This document shows positions 37,814-46,317 of a DNA stretch of 64,000 nucleotides, one piece after another (the first letter of the stretch is position 1; the number at the start of each line of letters is the position of its first letter). Location of the stretch: contig JAOARB010000020.1 in NCBI GenBank assembly GCA_025210775.1, positions 1-64,000 of the forward strand. Reading direction: 5' to 3'. This stretch comes from Prolixibacteraceae bacterium (GTDB taxonomy: Bacteria > Bacteroidota > Bacteroidia > Bacteroidales > Prolixibacteraceae). The notes beneath the pieces were generated by a model. The model was not told the origin of the DNA and searched no databases. It saw nothing but the letters and a program-made list of their open reading frames with translations. The position numbers were made by a program, and so were the translations under genes.

Positions 37814-39091
37814 ATGATTATCATTATGATCGTGATTAAGGATACCTCTAATCAAAGTGTAAGAAATCAATTATTAGACAAACATATGGGAAGCAATTAT
37901 TTTAAGAATTATCCTGATAAGGATGGTTTCTTTAAAGAATATGGTGGAAGCTACATTCCAGAAGAGCTACAAAAGGAGATGAATAAAATTACAGAGGCAT
38001 ACTATTCAATTAGTAAATCTCATAAATTTATTTCAGAACTTCGAAATATCCGTAAACATTACCAAGGACGACCTACTCCAGTTTATTTCTGTAACCGTCT
38101 TTCGGAAAAATATGGTGGACGTATCTACCTAAAAAGAGAGGATCTAAACCACACAGGTGCACACAAACTGAATCACTGTATGGGGGAAGCACTTCTTGCT
38201 AAATATATGGGTAAGAAGAAACTTATCGCAGAAACAGGTGCAGGACAACACGGGGTGGCTCTAGCAACTGCTGCTGCTTACTTTGGGTTGGAATGTGAAA
38301 TTCATATGGGTGAAGTGGATATTCAGAAAGAATACCCTAATGTTATGCGAATGAAAGTTCTTGGCGCAACTGTTGTACCAGTGACTCATGGACTTAAGAC
38401 GCTAAAAGAGGCTGTTGATTCGGCTTTTGAAGCATACCTAAAAGATCCTGTCACTTCTATCTACTGTATCGGATCTGTAGTAGGACCACACCCTTTCCCT
38501 ATGATGGTACGTGATTTCCAAAGAGTGATCGGTATCGAAGCGAAAGACCAGTTCTTCGAAATGACAGGTGAACTTCCTGACAATGTTGTTGCATGTGTTG
38601 GTGGAGGTAGTAATGCAATGGGAATGTTCTCAGCTTTCCTTGAAGACGATGAGTGTAAGATCTATGGTGTTGAACCAGGAGGAAAATCATTAAACAAACT
38701 AGGAGATCACGCTGCAACAATGTCGTTAGGGACACCTGGTATGATTCACGGTTTCAAATGCTATACACTTCAAGATGAAAATGGAGAGCCTGCTCCTGTT
38801 CATTCTATTGCTAGTGGTTTAGACTACCCTGGTGTAGGACCAGAACACAGTATGCTAAAAGATATCGAGCGTGTAGAGTATGTAACTGCTGATGACAAAG
38901 AATGTATTGACGCATTCTATGAGTTAAGTCGTTCAGAAGGAATTATTCCTGCACTCGAAAGTGCACATGCTGTAGCTTATGCAATCAAATTGGCTAAGGC
39001 TAATCCTAAAGAATCTATTCTTGTTAATCTAAGTGGTCGTGGAGACAAAGACTTAGATTATGTAATCGAGAACTTCGAAATGCCTAAGTAA
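37814..39091 (+). CDS. trpB: Tryptophan synthase beta chain
   Basis: A PLP enzyme that makes tryptophan from indole (or indole-glycerol phosphate with TrpA) and serine. The PLP lysine is in [13 protein letters not shown], the phosphate loop is [10 protein letters not shown], and [15 protein letters not shown] and the C-terminal [11 protein letters not shown] fit TrpB1 rather than TrpB2. The longest frame is 425 residues; the first 24 (MIIIMIVIK...) are not typical, and ATG at 37886 ([16 protein letters not shown]) is a strong alternative that gives the usual 401. No trpA or other trp gene is near, so this is an orphan copy, possibly an indole scavenger. Confidence 0.93.
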   Translation: MIIIMIVIKDTSNQSVRNQLLDKHMGSNYFKNYPDKDGFFKEYGGSYIPEELQKEMNKITEAYYSISKSHKFISELRNIRKHYQGRPTPVYFCNRLSEKYGGRIYLKREDLNHTGAHKLNHCMGEALLAKYMGKKKLIAETGAGQHGVALATAAAYFGLECEIHMGEVDIQKEYPNVMRMKVLGATVVPVTHGLKTLKEAVDSAFEAYLKDPVTSIYCIGSVVGPHPFPMMVRDFQRVIGIEAKDQFFEMTGELPDNVVACVGGGSNAMGMFSAFLEDDECKIYGVEPGGKSLNKLGDHAATMSLGTPGMIHGFKCYTLQDENGEPAPVHSIASGLDYPGVGPEHSMLKDIERVEYVTADDKECIDAFYELSRSEGIIPALESAHAVAYAIKLAKANPKESILVNLSGRGDKDLDYVIENFEMPK

Positions 39092-39106
39092 CATAAGATA
39101 GATATA

Positions 39107-39147
39107 AAACGAGAAACACGAATCACTTCAATGTTTCTCGTTTTTTT
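39107..39147 (+). terminator. Terminator of trpB
   Basis: aaacgagaaaca / tgtttctcgttt (12 bp, 13-base loop) is followed by a T run, 16 bases after the stop. Confidence 0.9.
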
Positions 39148-39433
39148 CTTTATTCCCCCCTCTCTTCGACTATTGGTTCTATAGCTATTATCATAACAAA
39201 ACATTCAACCAATACTCCTTATCTCTTAACATCCCATATCTTACAGAGTTCATACTTTGGGGCTATATGAATCCAACTAACTATAACCAAAGGCTCTCTA
39301 ATCGTAATACAACAACAAGTATATCGTTCAATATAGATTGATTCTAATCTTACCTTAATATTAAAATTGCATACAATTCATATTAAACATAGACATTATT
39401 ATTAATCATTAGTCTAAATTAAGCTAATTGTCC
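39148..39433. other. Gene-free stretch upstream of feoAB
   Basis: AT-rich; no gene or Fur-type palindrome was convincing by eye. Confidence 0.35.
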
Positions 39434-39441
39434 TATCTTTG
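39434..39441 (+). promoter_or_regulatory. -7 promoter element of feoAB
   Basis: TATCTTTG matches TAnnTTTG exactly. It overlaps the upstream in-frame TTG at 39439, which therefore cannot be the start codon; transcription is expected from about 39448. Confidence 0.65.
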
Positions 39442-39477
39442 TTTATAAGCAATCTTAATAAACACAACAATCTTATT

Positions 39478-41886
39478 ATGAACTTAGCTAAAGCAGAGAG
39501 AGGCCAAAAGGTCTATGTCGAGCAAATAGAAGGCAACATTGAAACCAAACAACGCCTATACGAATACGGTATATCCAAAGGCAGTGAATTAATCAAGATA
39601 AAAGAAGCTCCGATGCAGGATCCTATCGAATATAAGGTAGGAAGCAATCATATATTTATTAGAAAGGAAGACCTTAAATATATTGAAGTATCAACAACCG
39701 ATACCAATTCTGAGTCTACAAATGAAACAGTAGCCATTAAGACAAAGAGAAGCCACAATCGTAAAACAATCAAGGTGGCTATTATTGGACATCCTAACAG
39801 TGGGAAAAGTACTTTGTTTAACCGTATAACGAAATCGAATGCCAAGATTGGGAACTATAACGGAGTTACGGTTGAGACCAAAAGAGCAGACATTACATAT
39901 AATGGTTATCATATCACCTTTATTGATCTTCCAGGATTATATTCATTAACACCATATACACCAGAAGAGATTGCTGCAAGAGATCTTCTTAAAGAGGAGA
40001 CTCCTGATATTATTCTAAATATTGCCAACCTAAATCAACTACCTAAAGACCTAACTTTTACAATTGAATTACAAGAACTGGAGATCCCTACTCTATTGAT
40101 CCTCAACATGTGGGATGAGTTTCTGAAGATGGAAGGGGAGATAAATATAAACCAACTTTCAAGTGATCTGGGTATTCCCATAATAGAAACGGTTGCTACG
40201 CATAAAGTAAATAAAAGTCGAATATTAGACAGTATTATTAAGCGATATGAAAATGATAATACTGAATACCGTAGACCTAAATACTCAAAAGAAACAGAAG
40301 CACATATAAGTAACTCTTGTGCTACAGAGGAAGCACCACTATCTTTCCATGATCGTTTAACTCTTTTTGAACAAAGAAATCTAACAAAGCCTCATAATGA
40401 GGAGAAAGAGCAGCTAACAATTAGGATTAAAGAAGAGATTAAAGCAAAACGAAAAGAACATGTGAAATCTCTTTTAAACGATTGTAGCTACAAACATAAA
40501 AACACGCTTGAATATCAAACTTATTCTCATAAAATAGATAAGATATTAACAAACAGATATCTTGGTATACCTATTCTTGTAAGTTTGATGACTCTTATGT
40601 TCTATACCACCTTCTCTTTGGGTGACTATCCTGCCCAAGGGATAGAATATCTTATCCAACAATTGTCACAATGGATGGGTGCGACAATGGCAGATGGGAC
40701 ATTAAAGGACTTTGTGATCGATGGACTAATACAAGGAGTTGGAGCTGTGGTGGTTTTTATTCCCAACATTATTATTCTTTTTTTCTTTACAACGCTATTT
40801 GAAGACTCTGGTTATATGTCACGAGCGATATTCATTGTAGATAGAGCGATGAAAAGATGGGGGTTACAAGGGAATGCATTTATCCCTCTACTGATGGGCT
40901 TTGGTTGTAATGTTCCTGCAATAATGGCAACCAGAACGATCAAACATTCAAATGAACGCATACGTACCATGCTTGTTGTTCCTCTAATGTCATGTAGTGC
41001 ACGTATTCCTGTATATATACTATTTACGGCCGCTTTATTCACAAGCTATAGAACACCGATAATCATTGGACTCTACCTTTTTGGAATTATCATTGGACTA
41101 TTGGTATCTAAGATTTTACAAAAAACAATACTTCCATCAACTACAACTCCATTTGTCTATGAGCTTCCTCCATATCGTTTCCCTAGCTTACGAAATCTCT
41201 CTTTTCAGATGTGGGATAAAACACGTAATTATATCCAGAAGATTGGAACCACTATCCTTATAGGTGTAATTCTTATTTGGGCATTAGGATATATCTCTAT
41301 AGAGACAGAACAAGAAAAATATCTCGACTCTCTTATTACAGAAGTGGAAAACAATTATAAGACATTAAATGAAACCAAAAATCAATACAGTAACCTTGAG
41401 TGGAGCTATATTCAAAACAATCACGAAAAGACAAAAAAAGAGTATCTGTTGTTAAAGAATAAAGTTCATCTTGAAAATTCTGCTCTTGGTTATATTGGAG
41501 AGAAAATCGCGCCTATCATGGCTCCGCTTGGTTTTGATTGGAAAATGAGTATTGCTCTATTTGCTGGGGTGTCTGCCAAAGAAATTATCGTTAGTACTTT
41601 AGGTATTCTATACCAAGTCGATACAGAAGAGGATAACAATGCCATGCTAACCAATATTGTGTCCAATGCATTATATAAGAATCAATCCTCAAAATCTCTC
41701 GCTATTTTGAGTGGCATATCTTTTCTTCTGTTTATTCTGATTTACTTTCCCTGTATAGGTGTTTTATCCACCATTAAAGCAGAAACCCAGAGTTGGAAAT
41801 GGGCGATCTTTACATTAGTCTATACGTCGCTACTTGCTTACACAATTTCGTTGATCCTATTTCAAGTGGGATCACTAATTATTTAA
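39478..41886 (+). CDS. feoB: Ferrous iron transport protein, FeoA-FeoB fusion
   Basis: An 802-residue fusion. Residues 1-75 form a FeoA/SH3-like domain (MNLAKAERGQKVYVEQIEGN). Then comes the FeoB G domain: P-loop GHPNSGKST at about 104-112, DLPGLYSLTPY and NMWDEF. The membrane part (from about 370) has two gate repeats with GFGCNVPAIMATRTI and GVSAKEIIVSTLGILYQ. It imports Fe2+ across the inner membrane. The chosen ATG at 39478 is downstream of a -7 element that overlaps the longer TTG start. FeoC is absent, as usual in this phylum. Confidence 0.95.
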   Translation: MNLAKAERGQKVYVEQIEGNIETKQRLYEYGISKGSELIKIKEAPMQDPIEYKVGSNHIFIRKEDLKYIEVSTTDTNSESTNETVAIKTKRSHNRKTIKVAIIGHPNSGKSTLFNRITKSNAKIGNYNGVTVETKRADITYNGYHITFIDLPGLYSLTPYTPEEIAARDLLKEETPDIILNIANLNQLPKDLTFTIELQELEIPTLLILNMWDEFLKMEGEININQLSSDLGIPIIETVATHKVNKSRILDSIIKRYENDNTEYRRPKYSKETEAHISNSCATEEAPLSFHDRLTLFEQRNLTKPHNEEKEQLTIRIKEEIKAKRKEHVKSLLNDCSYKHKNTLEYQTYSHKIDKILTNRYLGIPILVSLMTLMFYTTFSLGDYPAQGIEYLIQQLSQWMGATMADGTLKDFVIDGLIQGVGAVVVFIPNIIILFFFTTLFEDSGYMSRAIFIVDRAMKRWGLQGNAFIPLLMGFGCNVPAIMATRTIKHSNERIRTMLVVPLMSCSARIPVYILFTAALFTSYRTPIIIGLYLFGIIIGLLVSKILQKTILPSTTTPFVYELPPYRFPSLRNLSFQMWDKTRNYIQKIGTTILIGVILIWALGYISIETEQEKYLDSLITEVENNYKTLNETKNQYSNLEWSYIQNNHEKTKKEYLLLKNKVHLENSALGYIGEKIAPIMAPLGFDWKMSIALFAGVSAKEIIVSTLGILYQVDTEEDNNAMLTNIVSNALYKNQSSKSLAILSGISFLLFILIYFPCIGVLSTIKAETQSWKWAIFTLVYTSLLAYTISLILFQVGSLII

Positions 41887-41893
41887 ATTTGAT

Positions 41894-41951
41894 TAAAGTA
41901 TTGACCAGAAGAGAGAAGTTAGTGATTTATGCTCTTCTGGAGATACTTTTA
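41894..41951. terminator. Bidirectional terminator between feoAB and the anti-sigma gene
   Basis: An interrupted stem (aaagtat, ccagaagag / ctcttctgg, atacttt) with flanking A and T tracts separates the convergent genes. Confidence 0.75.
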
Positions 41952-41952
41952 A

Positions 41953-42327
41953 TTAATCTGGAAGGTGGTACTTCTCACAATAATATTTTAAAATTACATC
42001 ATTGATAAAACCTACCATTAACATAAATAGAAGAGGGAAAACAAACATTAGATAATGTGCAGATAAAAAGGAGGTTACATTTGCAAGTGGCACCTTTATT
42101 GAATAAAGATAAGCACCAATGCCTACAAGAGTGCAAAAGAGCCATAATGCACAACGTCCTCCCCATAATTTTATCAGATCCCAATAACTTATTCGTTGTT
42201 CTATTGCTGCGACAACCTTAGAAGAGAAGTTTAAAGGAATAGAGAAATGTTCCTTACTTTCTCTTAAAGAAGAGACAATCGTTTCTTCTAATAATTTATC
42301 ATTATGCTTTTTATTTTCTTGATTCAT
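41953..42327 (-). CDS. Small membrane protein, probable anti-sigma factor
   Basis: A 124-residue protein (start MNQENKKHNDK at 42327, chosen over the ATG two codons upstream) with a soluble N-terminus of about 45 residues and two membrane helices (about 54-78 and 90-112). It is encoded 18 bases after an ECF sigma factor, as expected of its membrane anti-sigma partner. The N-terminus lacks the zinc HxxxCxxC motif of ZAS-type anti-sigma factors, so the role rests on context. Confidence 0.65.
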   Translation of the reverse strand: MNQENKKHNDKLLEETIVSSLRESKEHFSIPLNFSSKVVAAIEQRISYWDLIKLWGGRCALWLFCTLVGIGAYLYSIKVPLANVTSFLSAHYLMFVFPLLFMLMVGFINDVILKYYCEKYHLPD

Positions 42328-42345
42328 CACCACTACCTTTAAATG

Positions 42346-42909
42346 CTATTTACTAAATTCCTTATCATACACCCTATCGACCTTCTCTTTTAATCTTGAA
42401 CGAGCCCTACTTAAAGCACTTTTTACGGAACCTAAAGGCAGTTCGGTAATTTCAGAGATCTCATTATAACTAAACTCCTCTAAATAGAAAAGATTCATTA
42501 ATGTTTGATCTTTAGGTGACAGTTGTGTTAAAGCAGCAGACACCAACTCTCGTCTTTCTGACAATTCAATATTACTTAAAATATCATCGACTACAAATAA
42601 AGAAATATTTTGACCTTCAACTATATCATCATACTCTGTAAAGAACACTTTTTTCTTTCTTAAAAAATCTACAGCAGACCTCCATGCCACAGATGCAATC
42701 CAAGTAGATAACTTAGATTCCATTCTAAAAGAATCCAGTTGCTGGTATATCTTAATAAAGATCTCCTGAGCGACATCTTCAACATCAGATTCAGAGATCC
42801 CCATCTTCCATATCATATGAAAAACCAGTTTCTGATATTTCGAAACGAGAAATTCAAAAGCATGTGAATTACCCTTCTTTATTTGTAATACGAGCGTTTT
42901 ATCATCCAT
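42346..42909 (-). CDS. ECF RNA polymerase sigma factor
   Basis: A 187-residue sigma-70 family factor of the extracytoplasmic-function type. Region 2 (about 22-90; VSKYQKLVFHMIWKM, DVAQEIFIKIYQQLDSF, STWIASVAWRSAVDFLRKK) and region 4 (about 125-175; LTQLSPKDQTLMNLFYLEEFSYNEISEITELPLGSVKSALSRA, cited in part) are both complete. It is followed by the probable membrane anti-sigma gene and divergently placed from a small membrane protein. Target genes unknown. Confidence 0.92.
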   Translation of the reverse strand: MDDKTLVLQIKKGNSHAFEFLVSKYQKLVFHMIWKMGISESDVEDVAQEIFIKIYQQLDSFRMESKLSTWIASVAWRSAVDFLRKKKVFFTEYDDIVEGQNISLFVVDDILSNIELSERRELVSAALTQLSPKDQTLMNLFYLEEFSYNEISEITELPLGSVKSALSRARSRLKEKVDRVYDKEFSK

Positions 42910-43025
42910 AACATATTAGAAGACGAAAACATTCATAATAATGTTCCATTATTTTATATCTTTTTTTTTGGAACCTTTTACTTTCTATCCTCGTCATATA
43001 GACAAAATCTTAAAAACTTATCATT

Positions 43026-43403
43026 ATGGGTGAAATTGTCGGAATTGTATTTTTTGTAGTATTCTACAAGATTATAGAAGCAATATTGGAACATCGCTTA
43101 AAAGTCAAAATACTAAAAGCTCCTTTTGACAAAGAGAATTTTAAACTCTTAGGCAACCAGTTTAATAATATCGTTGATGAAACCACTAACAAATGGAAAA
43201 GTCTTAAATGGGCTATCGTTGCTATATTTGGGGGTATAGGACTTATGGTTATCGAAATGATCTCTATAGAAGTATATCCAGATCATAAATTCGATTTAGA
43301 TCACTCTTTCGCAGCCATCGGTTTAGAATCTGCTTTTATCGGTCTAGGATTTCTTATCTACTTTCTTATTGTATTCTTTTATGATAAAAAGAAAAAACAA
43401 TAA
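43026..43403 (+). CDS. Hypothetical membrane protein next to the sigma factor
   Basis: A 125-residue protein with three hydrophobic helices (about 3-20, 60-78, 97-117) and a basic C-terminal tail (DKKKKQ). I recognise no family with confidence. It is divergent from the ECF sigma gene with 116 bases between starts, an arrangement often seen for a sigma factor and a target gene. Followed by an intrinsic terminator. Confidence 0.75.
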   Translation: MGEIVGIVFFVVFYKIIEAILEHRLKVKILKAPFDKENFKLLGNQFNNIVDETTNKWKSLKWAIVAIFGGIGLMVIEMISIEVYPDHKFDLDHSFAAIGLESAFIGLGFLIYFLIVFFYDKKKKQ

Positions 43404-43456
43404 TCTGTGCTCAATGCAAATTGACAAGTCTGAAGTTATCCATATCGATTCTTCTT

Positions 43457-43495
43457 TCAAAAGTCATCTCTGAAGATAAGGGATGACTTTTTTTA
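43457..43495 (+). terminator. Terminator of the small membrane protein gene
   Basis: aaaagtcatc / gatgactttt, 10 bp with a 13-base loop, followed by a T run. Confidence 0.85.
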
Positions 43496-43682
43496 TTTAG
43501 CCCAAATAAGTGAGAGTAATAATCGATCAATTAAAACATTGTTGAATTGCAAATACTCCTTATTAGCATAAAACATTCTTGCCATTTATTTGTTACAAAG
43601 AGGTACATAAAATTAAGGATTTAAAGAAAAACAATAAAATTAATTACAAATCCTTACCACTGAAATAAAAAACAATAAAATT

Positions 43683-45941
43683 ATGGCGTTTGATTTTGAT
43701 CTTGTTAAATCTGTTTATCAACAGATGGCTTCTAAAATAATAACAGCAAGAACCGTTCTAGATAGACCTCTTACTTATGCTGAAAAAATCTTATATTGCC
43801 ACTTACACACTGATGCTGAATTGAAAGACTTTCAAAGAGGAGTCGATTATGTTCCTTTCTCACCTGATCGTGTTGCCATGCAAGATGCAACAGCACAGAT
43901 GGCTATTCTGCAATTTATGCAGGCAGGTAAAAAGCATGTAGCTGTTCCCTCAACAGTTCATTGTGATCACCTTATTCAAGCCAAAGAAGGAGCAGAAGAA
44001 GATCTTGAAAGAGCTGAAATCACAAATAAAGAAGTTTATGACTTTCTTTCTAGTGCTTCTCAAAAATATGGTATTGACTTCTGGAAACCAGGGGCAGGTA
44101 TTATTCATCAAGTATTACTGGAGAACTATGCTTTTCCAGGAGGGATGATGATCGGAACCGATTCGCATACCCCTAATGCTGGAGGACTAGGTATGATGGC
44201 TATCGGTGTTGGTGGAGCAGACGCTGTAGATGTAATGACAGGACTTTCGTGGGAATTAAAGTTTCCTAAAGTCATAGGAATAAAGCTAACTGGAGAACTC
44301 AATAAATGGTGTTCTGCTAAAGATGTTATTCTTAAAATAGCAGGAATACTCACAGTTAAAGGTGGTACGGGCTCTATCGTAGAATATTTTGGAGAAGGAG
44401 CACATACCCTATCCTGTACTGGTAAAGGAACTATCTGTAATATGGGAGCAGAAATTGGGGCTACTACTTCCCTATTTAGTTATGACCAACAGATGGCGGA
44501 TTATCTAGAATCAACAGGAAGAAAAGATGTTGCAGAATTAGCAAACCTCTATAAAAATCTTCTTTCAGCAGACCCTGAGGTTTATTTCGAACCAGAGCAA
44601 TATTTTGATCAAGTCATTGAGATCGATCTAACCACAGTAGAGCCATATATCAATGGACCTTTCACTCCAGATTTAGCCACTCCTGTTTCTCTTTTTGGCA
44701 AGAAAGCAAAAGAGGAAGGATGGCCACTCAAACTCGATGTTGGGCTTATAGGTTCTTGTACCAACTCCAGTTATGAAGATATTGCTAGAGCCTCATCTAT
44801 TGCACAACAAGCATTAGACAATGACATTGAATTTAAGTCGGAGTTCACCATTACACCGGGATCAGAACAAGTAAGATATACGGTAGAAAGGGATGGGTAT
44901 CTTAAAGCTTTTAATCAAGTCAATGCTAAAATCCTTTCTAATGCATGTGGACCATGTATTGGGCAATGGGCAAGACATAATGCGGAAGACTTAGAAGAAA
45001 ATAGCATCATGACCTCTTTCAATAGGAACTTTGCAAAAAGAAATGATGGAAATCCTAAGACACATGGTTTTGTTGCCTCTCCAGAGATTGTAACGGCATT
45101 CTCTATTGCAGGAACGCTTGATTTCAATCCACTTACAGATCCAATAATAAACAAAAAAGGAGAAAAGGTTTATCTAAAGGCTCCATCTGGAGATACACTG
45201 CCATCTAAAGGATTTGATGTTAAAGAACTAGGATATATTGCACCTAAGAATGATGCCATTGAAGTCAAAATAGCGCCTAATTCTGATAGGCTACAGGTTC
45301 TTACTCCTTTTGCGCCTTGGAATGGAAAGGACTTAGAATCTCTTCCTTTACTAATCAAAGCAAAAGGGAAATGTACAACCGACCATATTAGTATGGCAGG
45401 TCCATGGTTAAAATACAGAGGACACCTTGATAATATTTCAAACAATCTTCTTATTGGAGCCATTAATTTCTATAATGAAAGAAGTAATCATGTTAGGAAT
45501 CTGGTTACTCAAGAGTATGATACGGTTCCCAATGTAGCGAGATATTATAAGGCTAAAGGAATACAGTCCATCATTATTGGAGATGAGAACTATGGAGAAG
45601 GATCATCAAGAGAACATGCTGCAATGGAACCTCGTCATCTTGCAGTAGGTGTTGTTCTTGTAAAATCCTTTGCTCGTATCCACGAGACAAACCTAAAGAA
45701 ACAAGGAATCTTAGCTCTTACTTTTAAAGATCCTAACGATTATAATCTTATTCAAGAAGAGGATCGTTTCTCAGTAATAGGCCTTAATGATTTTACTCCT
45801 GGTAAAGAACTAAAAGTAGTCATCAAACACAGAGACCATTCTGAAGACATTATTGATGTATTGCACACATATAATGAACTTCAGATAACTTGGTTTAAAG
45901 CAGGATCATGTTTAAACTATATTAAGCAACAAAATCTATAA
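43683..45941 (+). CDS. acn: Aconitate hydratase
   Basis: A 752-residue aconitase of the mitochondrial/AcnA-like Bacteroidota type that interconverts citrate and isocitrate. The [4Fe-4S] cysteines are in [13 protein letters not shown] and [22 protein letters not shown] and the swivel-domain [18 protein letters not shown]-like stretch are conserved. It stands alone between two terminators. A TTTATTTG -7-like element is at 43585-43592. Confidence 0.96.
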   Translation: MAFDFDLVKSVYQQMASKIITARTVLDRPLTYAEKILYCHLHTDAELKDFQRGVDYVPFSPDRVAMQDATAQMAILQFMQAGKKHVAVPSTVHCDHLIQAKEGAEEDLERAEITNKEVYDFLSSASQKYGIDFWKPGAGIIHQVLLENYAFPGGMMIGTDSHTPNAGGLGMMAIGVGGADAVDVMTGLSWELKFPKVIGIKLTGELNKWCSAKDVILKIAGILTVKGGTGSIVEYFGEGAHTLSCTGKGTICNMGAEIGATTSLFSYDQQMADYLESTGRKDVAELANLYKNLLSADPEVYFEPEQYFDQVIEIDLTTVEPYINGPFTPDLATPVSLFGKKAKEEGWPLKLDVGLIGSCTNSSYEDIARASSIAQQALDNDIEFKSEFTITPGSEQVRYTVERDGYLKAFNQVNAKILSNACGPCIGQWARHNAEDLEENSIMTSFNRNFAKRNDGNPKTHGFVASPEIVTAFSIAGTLDFNPLTDPIINKKGEKVYLKAPSGDTLPSKGFDVKELGYIAPKNDAIEVKIAPNSDRLQVLTPFAPWNGKDLESLPLLIKAKGKCTTDHISMAGPWLKYRGHLDNISNNLLIGAINFYNERSNHVRNLVTQEYDTVPNVARYYKAKGIQSIIIGDENYGEGSSREHAAMEPRHLAVGVVLVKSFARIHETNLKKQGILALTFKDPNDYNLIQEEDRFSVIGLNDFTPGKELKVVIKHRDHSEDIIDVLHTYNELQITWFKAGSCLNYIKQQNL

Positions 45942-45967
45942 ACAACACCATACTTCATAAACAATAC

Positions 45968-46008
45968 AAAAACGAAGGTACTTTAACTGAGGTATCTTCG
46001 TTTTTTTA
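45968..46008 (+). terminator. Terminator of aconitase
   Basis: aaaacgaaggtac / ggtatcttcgtttt with a T run, about 27 bases after the stop. Confidence 0.85.
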
Positions 46009-46232
46009 TCCTTGATAGGTAGAACAGCCTCATTACACAAAATATTTTTCCTCTCTTTATATTTCCATATTCACTTCTTACATCAAGATATTTCTCACAA
46101 ATCCCAGCATAGATCAATCAAAATTGATTATTAGGGTCTATATACATTGATAATTTCCCTATACCCCTCCCATTTTATCGAGGATAGCCGTAAAAAAAGA
46201 CAAAATCATATATAAATTTCTTTTCAACTAAA
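46009..46232. other. Gene-free stretch upstream of the regulator
   Basis: No gene or repeat is seen. The right edge contains TATATTTG (46233-46240), an exact -7 consensus and the likely promoter of the regulator gene. Confidence 0.4.
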
Positions 46233-46317
46233 TATATTTGCAACCTAAACATAATATTAGATTTATATATTTATCCTGTTCAATAGTATTTAGCAAAAAA
46301 AAATGTCATCTTAATAT

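Noticed and set aside
37814-37840. Leader peptide for trpB from the MIIIMIVIK codons
   Set aside because: The frame is open into trpB, has no Trp codons, and no terminator/antiterminator pair follows.
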